Shown here: one piece after another, positions 47,718 through 57,110 of the stretch | Layout of the letters: every line of letters starts with the position of its first letter | How positions within the stretch are numbered: the stretch's first letter is position 1 | From: Stieleria bergensis | GTDB taxonomy: Bacteria > Planctomycetota > Planctomycetia > Pirellulales > Pirellulaceae | Reading direction: 5' to 3' | Assembly: GCA_007745635.1 (NCBI GenBank) | Contig: CP036272.1 | Span: 1,344,792 to 1,408,791, forward strand | DNA: 64,000 bases | Notes under the pieces: model-generated | What the model was told of the DNA's origin: nothing | The model's input: only the letters and a program-made list of their open reading frames with translations | Database searches by the model: none | Position numbers and translations under genes: made by a program

Positions 47718-48635
47718 ATGCACGCAGAAGAATCGTCCGCAAGCCCGTCTGAACCCTGCCACGTGTCGGTCATGCCCGATGAAGTGGTGCAGGCTGTGGC
47801 GGAGTGCCAGCCCAAAGTCATCATTGATGGGACCTTCGGTGCTGGCGGGCATTCGCGACTGATGTTGGAGCTGATGGATGCCAATGGCTCGATCATCGGC
47901 ATGGACCGTGATCCTGCGGTTTCAGCGCGACAAGAGGCCGCTGAACAGGCCGGTCAGTCCGATCCACGCTTGAGCGTTTTTCTGGGCAGTTATGAACAGT
48001 CGCCCAAAGCACTTGAAGCGTGTGATTTGGAAAAGGCCTGCGCCATGGTGCTGGACCTTGGGTTGTCCAGTGACCAGCTTGCAGATCGTTCGCGGGGATT
48101 TAGTTTCCAACACGATGGTCCGTTGGATTTGCGTTTTGATCCCGAACGTGGAGTGCCGGCAAGTCAGTGGATGGCGCGTCACAGTGAGAAAGAAATTGCG
48201 GATGCCATTTACCAGTTCGGCGAAGAACGTTTCAGTCGTCGCATTGCTCGCGAAGTGATTCGCCGTGCCCGTGAAGGCAAGGCAGTCAAAACCGTCGCGG
48301 AGATGGTCGACGTCTGCCGTCGCTGCGTGCCCCGTGGCAAGAATCACGACATCCATCCCGCCACTCGCACCTTTCAGGCCTTGCGCATCGCAGTCAACGA
48401 TGAACTTGGCATTCTGCAGCGGACGCTGGCACACTGTGCCGATTGGATTCGCCCGGGCGGTGTCTTGGTTGTGATCAGCTTTCACTCGTTGGAAGATCGA
48501 CTGGTCAAGCATGCCATGCGTGATGACCAACGCTGGGAAGTGGTGACAAGAAAGCCGCTCCGGCCAACCGATGCAGAGATCGAGACCAATCCGAGGTCTC
48601 GCAGTGCCAAGTTGAGAGTCGCCAAGCGACTGTGA
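47718..48635 (+). CDS. rsmH: 16S rRNA (cytosine(1402)-N(4))-methyltransferase
   Basis: RsmH (MraW) N4-methylates C1402 in the ribosomal P site. The SAM-binding motif DGTFGAGGHS (37-46) and GMDRDP (61-66) are intact, and the C-terminal part keeps ALRIAVNDEL and VVISFHSLEDRLVK, both family hallmarks. In most bacteria this gene heads the dcw cluster with ftsL, ftsI and mur genes. Here nothing of that cluster follows. The stop codon falls in a 15-bp tandem repeat. Confidence 0.96.
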   Translation: MHAEESSASPSEPCHVSVMPDEVVQAVAECQPKVIIDGTFGAGGHSRLMLELMDANGSIIGMDRDPAVSARQEAAEQAGQSDPRLSVFLGSYEQSPKALEACDLEKACAMVLDLGLSSDQLADRSRGFSFQHDGPLDLRFDPERGVPASQWMARHSEKEIADAIYQFGEERFSRRIAREVIRRAREGKAVKTVAEMVDVCRRCVPRGKNHDIHPATRTFQALRIAVNDELGILQRTLAHCADWIRPGGVLVVISFHSLEDRLVKHAMRDDQRWEVVTRKPLRPTDAEIETNPRSRSAKLRVAKRL

Positions 48636-48655
48636 TCATCGCGACTGTGATCATC
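48626..48655. repeat. 15-bp tandem repeat across the rsmH stop codon
   Basis: GCGACTGTGATCATC occurs twice without a gap (48626-48640 and 48641-48655). The rsmH stop TGA (48633-48635) lies inside the first unit. Confidence 0.92.
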
Positions 48656-49466
48656 GCTAGCGGTCTGTTTTGCCAGCAGTGATACAACGACAGCGAAGAA
48701 GTCGCGCGCGGCGACCGTTGAATCGTGATCGCAAACAGTGGCCTTGCTTGGCAGAGTGAGCTGGCCGCCAGAGTGAGCTGGCTTCTGAGTCGCAGCCAAG
48801 TTGCAACCGATTGAAAGGCGAGCGTTCGCGACCGGGCACATCTTGTGCCCGGCCCGTGAGGTGTTCATTGTCGCGATACAGAAGCGTATCTGCAATGAAT
48901 ATCAGCCCGTGGCCGCAAGCTGATAGCGACTACCTCACACGAAGGCGAACTCGCGGAAGATCATTGATTCTAAATGGACGCTGATCGAGTTTGCTGGTTT
49001 GCCGAATTGGCTGGTTGCCACGCTGGTTGCCACGTGGGCGGGAGACCAGCAGATGTGTCAGCAAATGCGTCAGCAAGCAAGGCAGACAGCTTCGAACCGA
49101 GTGCGTTTGGCAGGGCCATCCTGGCCTGCGACGCCGCATGGTGTTGAAGCTGCAGTGCGATCGTCTCGGGCCTAAGTTATTTGCTAGCAACAACTTATGG
49201 TTTCTGAGGCGGATTCGCGATCAGGTCCAATGGGTGGGTAGCAACATGGAAAGCCCCTGTCACTAGCTCTAGCCTACGCGGAGGACCCGGCTGGTCAACC
49301 ACAGATTTTTGAGAATCCTGGATACGGGCGACCGTCGTTGGCGGTAACTCGTTGGGCAGGGATGATTTATGTTCGCACGCGGTTGCTACGACTTTTTTCG
49401 ACGAATCTTTGTTGTGGTTCGTCGATCAGGCAGAATCGGCCCTTGGGAGGGGTTTTGGTGAACTGG
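48656..49466. other. Long non-coding region between convergent genes
   Basis: About 810 bp between rsmH and the response regulator gene. No frame in it resembles a protein family. It contains a perfect 9-bp hairpin CCGGGCACA TCT TGTGCCCGG (48832-48852) without a T-run, a 12-bp tandem repeat CTGGTTGCCACG (49011-49022 and 49023-49034), and a repeated AGAGTGAGCTGG (about 48755-48782). It looks like decayed or repeat-rich spacer. Confidence 0.55.
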
Positions 49467-50294
49467 TTAGGTGGTCTGTGCATGAGATTTGAGCACCGCG
49501 TAGTCAGCCAGCGTTTCGCCGCAGATCTTATTCATGGCGGATTGTCGCCGGCGATCGACCGTCCGGGGGCTCATTTGTAGTTCCGTGGCGATATCGCGAT
49601 TCTTTTTCCCGGCGACGGCCAGTTCCAGCACGGCGCGTTCCGCGTCGGAGAGCTGCTTGAGCAGACCGCTGGCATGTTGTCGCCGCGTTTTGGTCTGGTG
49701 TCGCGCAAGGCTGTTTTCGATCGCCAGAGGCAGCTCGCCCAGCAACTTTTCCATCGCGATCGGTTTTTCCAGAACCGTGTGAGCGCCTGCCTGCATCGCC
49801 GCAACCGCGATCGGAACATCGGCGAAGGCGGTGGCCAAAATCAGTGACAGCGAGGCGTTTGCGTTTTTGAGTCGGTGGATCAGTTCTAGACCATCGACGT
49901 CGGGCAAACGCAGGTCGGTCACAACGCAGCCAACATCATCGGCGGTCACAGCATTGAGAAACGAACTGCCGCAAGCGTAGCATTCAGGTCGATAGCCTTC
50001 GACCTGTAATCGGTGCGCAACGGTTTGCAGCACGGATGGATCATCATCGATCAGCAACACGCGGGGTTTAGCGTGAACCGCACTGGTCACGCTGTTCTGG
50101 GCAACCAAGGGTGTGGCAGTTGTTGAGCCCGCAGTGGTTGGGGCCATTGCCCCATGGCCTGGTGCGAGGTCCCGCCGGGCCGAGGGCGAGAGATCTTGGG
50201 GGGGCTGCACTGGCAAAGCTGGATTAGCTTGGGAGGGGGGAGTTTGCGAGGAAGGTGGGTTTGAGAGCTGTTTGTCGAGTTGCGAGTCGGGCAT
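49467..50294 (-). CDS. FixJ-family response regulator with LuxR-type HTH
   Basis: A two-domain regulator of up to 275 residues. A Pro/Ser-rich leader of about 75 residues precedes the receiver domain, which starts at RVLLIDDDPSV. The acidic pair is at 83-85, the phospho-acceptor is Asp127 in VVTDLRLP, and the conserved Lys is Lys177 in LEKPI. The DNA-binding LuxR helix-turn-helix lies at about 215-265 (LSDAERAVLELAVAGKKNRD). The leader may be partly untranslated, as an internal ATG at 50147 exists. No sensor kinase is adjacent, so the input is unknown. Confidence 0.92.
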   Translation of the reverse strand: MPDSQLDKQLSNPPSSQTPPSQANPALPVQPPQDLSPSARRDLAPGHGAMAPTTAGSTTATPLVAQNSVTSAVHAKPRVLLIDDDPSVLQTVAHRLQVEGYRPECYACGSSFLNAVTADDVGCVVTDLRLPDVDGLELIHRLKNANASLSLILATAFADVPIAVAAMQAGAHTVLEKPIAMEKLLGELPLAIENSLARHQTKTRRQHASGLLKQLSDAERAVLELAVAGKKNRDIATELQMSPRTVDRRRQSAMNKICGETLADYAVLKSHAQTT

Positions 50295-50499
50295 TGGGGC
50301 GAGAATCTAACAAGGCTGCTGGGCAGATGTGCCCGAGAAAAATCTATCTTTCAACGACTTGATCGGCAGTCCATTCGGTCCAGGTGGGCTGTCAAGCGAA
50401 ACGCAGACGCATCTGAAGAAAAACAGCGCGAGCGGGGACAGAACTTTGGCCTTCAGTACCGTTATGTTGCAAGATAAACGGCCAATGTGCAAGGAGTGT

Positions 50500-52299
50500 T
50501 TACTGAAGTGTCCCATTTAGAAGCGAACGCATGCGATTGAGGTTCGATTTTTCGTTTTGGGTTCCCTTGGTGATCTTGCTCGCAAGCTCCAGGAACAACT
50601 GATCCACTTCGGCGGCAAGTTTTTGAGCTTGTTCTTGCTGCTTTTCAAAGTAGCTGATTAACTCCGCTTGTTGCTTTTCGTAGGCCGCGTTGATTTTCGA
50701 CCGCATCTGAGCCTTTGTTGCGTCGATCTGCATCGCGATGGCTTGGTCGGTTGCCTCGCGAATTGCATCGGTTAGATTGGTGTTGACGGTAATGTCTAGG
50801 TCATCCCAGCGACCACTGAACCCCGCATCGATGGTGATCACATCTAAATCGGCCAGGCTCTTTTCAAAGGCTTGAACTGCGGCCAGTGATTCATGTTTGG
50901 GAGCGGTTTGGATTTGCACAGAAACATTGGTTTGCTTGCTGACCAAGCGGCCGTGCACTTCATCGCCTGTGGATCGCAGTTGCACCCAGATTTCTCGTTC
51001 TCCACCATCCGCGATGATGGCGAGAGATTCTTGGGTCCCGAACGTTAGGGGCGAGGGGGTTGATTGGGGCCAGTGGATGGTTAGCCGATCGGAATCACGG
51101 TCTTGGTATTGATCCAACACATAGTCAACATTGATCACGCGATTGGATGCCTGATCATTTTCTTTGTGCAATCGGAACCGAGTGTGCAAGGGGGACATCA
51201 CCAGCGAGGGGTCGCTGGATAGATTTTCCACATTGCCCGTCAATTGATAACGCTCGCCGTCAGCGGACATGAAGCCGTCGATTTGGCAGTTGCGAATCAG
51301 CAATGCCGGGTCAGGGCCGCCATTGCGTAAGTCAATGCTGCGACCGCGTTCACGCTGCGCTTCGGGAGCTTTGACGGTCGCGTTGACGGTGAACTGTGCG
51401 ATTTGCTTTCCGCCTTGCCAGTACTGTTTGATGGTTTGAACTTGTTGCTTAATCGCATCTTGCACCAGATCGATGCCAAAGTTTTTTGACTGGGATAAGT
51501 CGCCAGGAATGTACTGGTCGACAAGTTTCAGGTCGGTTTGTTTGGCCCGTTCCAGGGAATCAAGGTCCTCATCGAACTCGCGAGGCAGGGACTGCAGCGT
51601 TTGCAGCACGGTTTGGATTTCCGCTCGCGTTTGATCGCCCTTGGAGATGGTTTGGCCAATCAGTTGAAAGTCGCGCAGGGGATTGTTGATATCGCCAGCA
51701 GTGCGTTTCAGGTCCTTGACTTGGGATTCGATGGACCTGGCTCGGTTGCTGAGCGACTGAAACTCGTCGTGCCATTTGGTTTTCAACTGGCGACTGCGCC
51801 GCACGGTTTCCAGTTCGTTGACAACTTGTTCTGTCTTGTCAGCTGCTGCGCCGGCGACGTGGTTTAGGAAATTCATGGCAAGCGGTGACAACTGGCTTGG
51901 CAGGTCACTTGGAGACGGGAGATCTTCGATGTCCGTTGGCAGGTGTCCGGATTCGGATCGCTCGGTGCCGATCTCCAAGCCATGGATGACTGCATTGCGG
52001 GCAACCCAGCGACGCTGCATCAGTGCATCGCCATCAATTTCGACTTCGATTGATTCTGCAATCAAGGCATTGCGCATCTGGTTGCCTTCGCGCGGATCGG
52101 CAATCCTGAGGTTTCGGTACGCAATGCGTGGCGGAAGCAAGCCGACGTGAGCCGAATCAATCTCTACCTTCGCGCCAAGGCTGGCCTGCAGGGACTTGAT
52201 CGTGGCCCACTTGGCAAGCGGCCCCAGCAACCAACCGATGGCTAGGATCAAAACAACAACGACCGCGAAACGCGGAATAACGTAGCTCCAACGGATCAT
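50500..52299 (-). CDS. TIGR03545 family membrane-anchored protein
   Basis: A 599-residue protein of the TIGR03545 family, always found beside TIGR03546 and of unknown function. One N-terminal membrane helix (about 10-30) is followed by an AsmA-like beta segment (about 35-115), a coiled-coil region (about 150-265), a second beta-rich part (about 320-500), and a C-terminal helix rich in Gln/Glu (about 530-580). The AsmA-like start hints at lipid or envelope transport between membranes; this is inference. Its start codon overlaps the stop of TIGR03546 (ATGA), so the two are translationally coupled. Confidence 0.85.
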   Translation of the reverse strand: MIRWSYVIPRFAVVVVLILAIGWLLGPLAKWATIKSLQASLGAKVEIDSAHVGLLPPRIAYRNLRIADPREGNQMRNALIAESIEVEIDGDALMQRRWVARNAVIHGLEIGTERSESGHLPTDIEDLPSPSDLPSQLSPLAMNFLNHVAGAAADKTEQVVNELETVRRSRQLKTKWHDEFQSLSNRARSIESQVKDLKRTAGDINNPLRDFQLIGQTISKGDQTRAEIQTVLQTLQSLPREFDEDLDSLERAKQTDLKLVDQYIPGDLSQSKNFGIDLVQDAIKQQVQTIKQYWQGGKQIAQFTVNATVKAPEAQRERGRSIDLRNGGPDPALLIRNCQIDGFMSADGERYQLTGNVENLSSDPSLVMSPLHTRFRLHKENDQASNRVINVDYVLDQYQDRDSDRLTIHWPQSTPSPLTFGTQESLAIIADGGEREIWVQLRSTGDEVHGRLVSKQTNVSVQIQTAPKHESLAAVQAFEKSLADLDVITIDAGFSGRWDDLDITVNTNLTDAIREATDQAIAMQIDATKAQMRSKINAAYEKQQAELISYFEKQQEQAQKLAAEVDQLFLELASKITKGTQNEKSNLNRMRSLLNGTLQ

Positions 52300-53144
52300 C
52301 CGGCGGCCTTTTTGTCTTGAGATTCACGCAATTGAGTGAGGAGATGTTCGAGCGAGACATTGAGAGACTCTTGCGGGGACAGGCCTCCATGGTCTCGGTC
52401 TAAGATCGATCCGGGGTCGCTGGCCGTCGGACTTGTGAGCCGATCAGCTTGCTCGGAATCAGCGGCTGTTTGAGCAACCTCCTCTTGAGCAGCATCGTCG
52501 CTGCTGCGGATCAGATCGATTCGAGTTCGAACGGCCATCATTTGCCGGTGACTTGGCAACTGGTCGCTCGCCGATTGATCGGTGACAGGATCGTGAGTGT
52601 CTGATGCACTGAGTTCTTCCGTCGAACCCTGCTCTGCGGCTTCGCTGGCCAGTGCGTCCGGATCCGTTTCTGCCTGCTGTTCCTTGTCAGAGGCTTCATC
52701 CTTGTCGTCTTCTTCCGGTGCAATCCAGTTGAACAGCGGTAGCGTCAGGCGATACGTCGGATAGACCAAGCCCAGGCCAATCAGGAAACTGCCCAGAACA
52801 ATGGTGTTGTTCAGATCGGTCCAGGGCACCATGGGCAACGCCCAAGCCTGCTGGGCAATGGGCAGTGTTCTTGGGTCGGTCAGCAAGTAGTTGCCAACTT
52901 GATCAGACCAGGGATCCAGGTAACCCGCTAAAAAGGTCACCCCGATCGCTACCAAACCCATCATCGCATGGTTCAATTTCATGCAGAGAATCAGCACCAG
53001 CAAGCCAATGGCCAGCAGGTTGCCATGCGGAATCAAACCGAGCAGCACGCCGGTAGCCACGCCCGCGGCAAGTTGTTTGGGATGCTTCCGCTCGGCAATC
53101 GCGGTAGACACCTTCTTCAGCAGTTTTAGGACAAAAAGCACCAT
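52296..53144 (-). CDS. TIGR03546 family membrane protein
   Basis: Partner of the TIGR03545 protein. From the ATG at 53144 it has the family N-terminus, VLKLLKKVSTAIAERKHPKQ, a DUF2062-like start. Four or so membrane segments lie in residues 25-155, including GVLLGLIPHGNLLAIGLLV. A long acidic, disordered C-terminal tail (about 160-282, rich in Glu, Asp, Ser and Gln) follows. Function is unknown. The frame extends 12 codons upstream. The two genes overlap by 4 bp. Confidence 0.86.
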   Translation of the reverse strand: MVLFVLKLLKKVSTAIAERKHPKQLAAGVATGVLLGLIPHGNLLAIGLLVLILCMKLNHAMMGLVAIGVTFLAGYLDPWSDQVGNYLLTDPRTLPIAQQAWALPMVPWTDLNNTIVLGSFLIGLGLVYPTYRLTLPLFNWIAPEEDDKDEASDKEQQAETDPDALASEAAEQGSTEELSASDTHDPVTDQSASDQLPSHRQMMAVRTRIDLIRSSDDAAQEEVAQTAADSEQADRLTSPTASDPGSILDRDHGGLSPQESLNVSLEHLLTQLRESQDKKAAG

Positions 53145-53654
53145 CGCGGTGCGCCTCCATGCTCTCGATTCAATGATCAAGGAATCCGAGTGCTGCTGTT
53201 AATCCTCCGATCAACCCAGACAGCCTCAGTCTCGTTTTCGGCTCAAACCGCGTCAGATATTTAGTGCAATCGTTACAGTTTATTGACAGCCTGGCGACTG
53301 GGCAGATTGGGGTGTTTAGGGGGCGTGGTTCGCTGTTATCGATCGATGGTGGCACTGGCTGGAAACTGTCGCAGGCACGTGTCGTGTGAGCGAGGCGGGA
53401 GGTGACCGGCCGTCGAACCGGTGGCCCGTTCCATCTCAGCACTAACGTAAAAGGGGACGCACATGGTGTTCAGTGTTGCCGATGTCATGGGGCCTGATCA
53501 GGAAGGGTTGCCGCTCATTCGATCAGCAGAAAGGCCGCCGCCGGCGATTGGGACTTGCTGTCAATCGCGTTGGGAATGCCTCAAAATTTGTTGACCACCG
53601 CTGTCACAGTGTGGTAGCTTGAAGGTTCGCGTGTCTTGGTCTGAGGTGGATGGG
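53145..53654. promoter_or_regulatory. Divergent promoter region
   Basis: About 510 bp between the divergent TIGR03546 gene and the secreted unknown gene. No coding frame is credible. Its right end carries a good ribosome-binding site (GAGGTGG, 53643-53649). A small inverted repeat ACCGGCC/GGCCGGT-like lies near 53404. Confidence 0.4.
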
Positions 53655-55127
53655 ATGTGTGGACTTTTCTTTTCCAAACTTGGCTCCTGGTCTGGACGGA
53701 GCTTTCCTAGGTGCTGGCGAGAATCAACTCGTGCTGCCTGGGGCCCGCTATTCTCTGGTCTGGCGACCTGTTGGATCTGTTTGCTTTCAAGCGTGGCGTT
53801 TGGCCAGGCCAATCAGCCGCAGCCAGACGTTGACGCTCCGTTTCAGCTATCCGATTTCGGTTGGCGACCAGCGTTTCAGAACGATCGGTCAACCCCCTCG
53901 CAACGGGATTCCGATGGCCGCAAGCTACATTTAATTGTGCTCACCAATGACGATTTTCTTGGTCAAGCACCAGTCAAAGCCGCGCCCGGGGTGCGTTTGG
54001 TTTCAGCGATCAAACCGGGGGTTGTTCGCCATTCGGTTTGGTGTCAGCGTTCGATTGCCAACGCTTTGCGAAGAGCACAGGAGGTGCGCCCCGGACTCAG
54101 CAACGAACTGGTCGTTAGCTATTTACCAGCTGGCGAACCTCGTCTATTGCACGCCGCCAGGTCTGAGACGACTGCGAAACGGGTGATCGTGATGTGCTGC
54201 AGTTCTGATGATCGATTGCTGGGACTCTTGGTTGGTGTGCCAAGTCATGACGACTTATTAGCGTTGATCGAAGACAGTCAGGAAGCTGCATTGATTGCCA
54301 GTTTTGCTGACCAGAATAGCGTTTGGCCCGATCAAGCCTTGGCCGATCGCAGTCGCCAGAGACTCCCGCGACGTTGGCGATTCTTGTTTGATCAGTTATT
54401 AACCAATCACGCTGGCGGCAAGGCACGTTTCACTCGTCAAGATCTTGCCGAGATCGTCACGACGACACACTTGGCGTCGCTTAGTCAAACGCTTTGGCCG
54501 GTCTATCTCAAGGATTGCCAGCAGCGGTTTGCCTTGGAACTGCCGGTCGATACCCAACGCTTGATCACCGTTGAGCAACACTGTGAGACACGGTCCGATT
54601 GGTGTCAAACCATGATCCCCTTGATCGCGGGCGTGGACGTCAAGCAGCACTGGACAGGTCTGACCAAAGTGATTTGGGGCGTCGACCCCTATGATCGAAA
54701 CAGGGAAATTGACTCGTTGTTGCAGTGGTTGAAAGCCGCGCCAGATCGGGCTCGATTCATGGCTATCGCTGTGCCTGGAGATGCCGTGCCTGGAGATGCC
54801 GTGCCTGGAGATGCCGTGCCTGGAGATGCTGGCGGGCGGGAGTGGTTTGAAAACATGCCGCTCGAAACACACGTGGTGACACGATGGCGCGAGGCACATC
54901 AATCGATCGATGTTGAGGACCTGCGCATGATCAAGCCTGCAGAATTGGCAATGTGGATTCAACATGACCAATTGCCGGCAGTGGATCTGAATCTGCCCAG
55001 TCGCCTGCGCTATGTCATCGTGGAACCTGGGCAACAGAGAATGCGTTTGATTCGACAAACTGAATCGCCAAATCGGTTGCTGAAGTTGGCTGAAAAATTC
55101 AGCTCGCAAGCCAATCCAAACAAGTGA
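53655..55127 (+). CDS. Exported protein of unknown function with VPGDA repeats
   Basis: Not a family I recognise. From the ATG at 53655 (GAGGTGG 6-12 bp upstream) the product has a positively charged N-terminus and a hydrophobic signal (about 30-53) ending SSVAFGQ. The mature 440 residues have alternating alpha/beta character, starting KLHLIVLTNDDFLG, and four tandem VPGDA pentapeptides encoded by a 15-bp repeat (54771-54830). The gene is followed within 30 bp by the DUF1111 gene, so they are probably one operon; a role in the same envelope redox process is possible. Confidence 0.72.
   Translation: MCGLFFSKLGSWSGRSFPRCWRESTRAAWGPLFSGLATCWICLLSSVAFGQANQPQPDVDAPFQLSDFGWRPAFQNDRSTPSQRDSDGRKLHLIVLTNDDFLGQAPVKAAPGVRLVSAIKPGVVRHSVWCQRSIANALRRAQEVRPGLSNELVVSYLPAGEPRLLHAARSETTAKRVIVMCCSSDDRLLGLLVGVPSHDDLLALIEDSQEAALIASFADQNSVWPDQALADRSRQRLPRRWRFLFDQLLTNHAGGKARFTRQDLAEIVTTTHLASLSQTLWPVYLKDCQQRFALELPVDTQRLITVEQHCETRSDWCQTMIPLIAGVDVKQHWTGLTKVIWGVDPYDRNREIDSLLQWLKAAPDRARFMAIAVPGDAVPGDAVPGDAVPGDAGGREWFENMPLETHVVTRWREAHQSIDVEDLRMIKPAELAMWIQHDQLPAVDLNLPSRLRYVIVEPGQQRMRLIRQTESPNRLLKLAEKFSSQANPNK
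54771..54830 (+). repeat. 15-bp in-frame minisatellite, 4 copies
   Basis: Four tandem copies of GTGCCTGGAGATGCC occupy 54771-54830, differing only in the last base of the fourth. They encode VPGDA four times. As a multiple of three, copy-number change would alter length but not frame. Confidence 0.95.
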
Positions 55128-55155
55128 CTTCTCAATGGGTTTAAGAGGTGGTGTG

Positions 55156-56877
55156 ATGAAACGATTCTCAACGGCGATCATGGTCATGACCATGACACTC
55201 CCCTTGTTCGGCAGCGCTGCGGCCCAGGGGCTTGCAGCGATCAAGCAGAACCAGATCGTGCACGGTTCTCAGCTTTTCATGCAGGATTTCGTGCCTCGGC
55301 ATCCCACGCTGCAAGGCGATGGCCTGGGCCCTTTGTTCAACGCCAGTTCCTGTGTTGCCTGCCACAATCAAGGTGGCGTGGGCGGCGGTGGGGCAGCCGA
55401 GTTCAACGCCAAATCGGTGGGCATTGATCGACTGGAAATCAAGGGACCGGGAATCGATCAGCAGGTGATTGCTCAAATGATTTCCAGCTTTCATCCAGGC
55501 TTCATTGATACCTCCGGTAGCGTGGTGAACATCTTTCCGTTGGCGCATCATGGTGGGTCCGCGGCGTTTCAGCAGCGAACCCAAGCTGTGTTGGAGCACT
55601 CGTCGATTCGATTTGCCTCATCGGGAGGATCATTCGATGCAGGCGAGGTGCGAGCTGGAAATGCGACACCGCTCCGCTACACGAACAACTTCGGTGGTCG
55701 TTCAATCGATTTGCATGCTCGCGTTTACCAACGCAATACCACATCCCTGTTTGGTGCCGGGCTGCTAGACAAGATACCCCTGCGAGACATTCAGAAACAA
55801 TTTCGACTGCAAAAGCGGCATCCCGAAATCAGCGGTCGGCCGGCGACTTTGGACAATGGTTCTATTGGCAGGTTTGGCTGGCGGGGGAACGAATCCTCGT
55901 TGCTCAATTTCGTTGATCGGGCCTGCGCTGCCGAGTTGGGATTGAAAACGCGTCGAAGAGATCAGCCCTTGGACCCGTTTGTGCCGCTTTACCAGAACCC
56001 AGGCTTTGATGTCTCTGATCGCGAAATCCGCGCCATGTCAGCCTTCGTCGCCGCATTGCCGCGGCCCGTTGAACGGATTCCCCAACCCAATGAGGATCGC
56101 TTGATGGTACAGCAAGGCAAGAAGGCTTTTGAAACGGTTGGCTGTGCTGTTTGTCATACGCCTCAGCTCGGTGATGTTGCGGGGCTCTACAGTGATTTGC
56201 TGTTGCACGACATGGGCTATTCGTTGATGGACTTAAACCATGCCGAGCCTTACATTGTCAATCGATCGGTGTACCGAACGGTAGCCGAGACCGCCGCGAA
56301 GGTTGGTGGTGAACGCATGTTTGGGTACTACGGCAGCGGCGCCTTCATCGATCTGCCAACACGTACGGAGCGATCGTCGACTGCCGCAGCCACGGAGGCA
56401 CAGATTGTTGAGTCCGTTGCCAGGTCCGCGCAGCGACCAACTTCATATCAGACACCTACAGCGTATCGATTTGTCGCCCCGACCCGCCCCACGACACCCT
56501 TGGAAATCATTCCAGGGCCATCGCGCAGCATGACTCTGGAGGTGCAGGATCTGACCGCGAATCAGTCAGGGGGCGGCGCCACCATCGAGACCACCGAAGA
56601 CATCACCTTTCAGGTCCGCTATCAGGACACCAATTTCAACCAGGAATGGAGAACCCCGCCACTGTGGGGCGTTGCTGATTCAGCGCCCTACATGCACGAC
56701 GGTCGGGCGAGCACGTTGCTTGAAGCGATCACGATGCATGGCGGTGAAGCCACCGGGACGCGTGATCGATTTTTATTGCTTTCGCATCAGGATCGCGAAG
56801 CCTTGCTGCTTTTCCTCGGCCACCTCGTCGCTCCGTCGATGCCGCAGCAAAAAGCGCCGGTGATTGCGCGGCAATAA
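55156..56877 (+). CDS. DUF1111 di-haem oxidoreductase (cytochrome c peroxidase-like)
   Basis: An exported di-haem protein of the DUF1111 family, related to MauG/cytochrome c peroxidases. From the ATG at 55156 (AGAGGTGG upstream) there is a signal peptide (about 1-23). The first haem site is CVACH (66-70) and the second CAVCH (330-334). WRTPPLWGVADSAPYMHDGR and HGGEA near the C-terminus are family segments. About 70 residues (410-480) are Thr/Ala/Arg rich. The physiological substrate is unknown; redox work in the periplasm is expected. It is coupled to the upstream secreted gene. Confidence 0.92.
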   Translation: MKRFSTAIMVMTMTLPLFGSAAAQGLAAIKQNQIVHGSQLFMQDFVPRHPTLQGDGLGPLFNASSCVACHNQGGVGGGGAAEFNAKSVGIDRLEIKGPGIDQQVIAQMISSFHPGFIDTSGSVVNIFPLAHHGGSAAFQQRTQAVLEHSSIRFASSGGSFDAGEVRAGNATPLRYTNNFGGRSIDLHARVYQRNTTSLFGAGLLDKIPLRDIQKQFRLQKRHPEISGRPATLDNGSIGRFGWRGNESSLLNFVDRACAAELGLKTRRRDQPLDPFVPLYQNPGFDVSDREIRAMSAFVAALPRPVERIPQPNEDRLMVQQGKKAFETVGCAVCHTPQLGDVAGLYSDLLLHDMGYSLMDLNHAEPYIVNRSVYRTVAETAAKVGGERMFGYYGSGAFIDLPTRTERSSTAAATEAQIVESVARSAQRPTSYQTPTAYRFVAPTRPTTPLEIIPGPSRSMTLEVQDLTANQSGGGATIETTEDITFQVRYQDTNFNQEWRTPPLWGVADSAPYMHDGRASTLLEAITMHGGEATGTRDRFLLLSHQDREALLLFLGHLVAPSMPQQKAPVIARQ

Positions 56878-57110
56878 ATGCTAGCAATTCGCGAAACGAC
56901 TTGTTGAAAATCTCGGTAGCTCCGCCTGATCTTGGGCGGACGGCACGACAAAGCTGTCTGGTGTCGGCCGATTTTGACGTTTGGGTTAAGTCCATCGGTT
57001 GCACCGGTCGATCCTCAGACCTGAAGTCTGCCGTGATGTAGCAAAGCTGCGCTGGACGACTCATTGAATCGGACTTTGAATTTTGACTCTGCCTAGGCAA
57101 GGAAGCCAAC

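Noticed and set aside
48930-49266. Overlapping small frames in the rsmH spacer
   Set aside because: Both strands are open with repeats dominating the translation, and no protein-like composition is seen.
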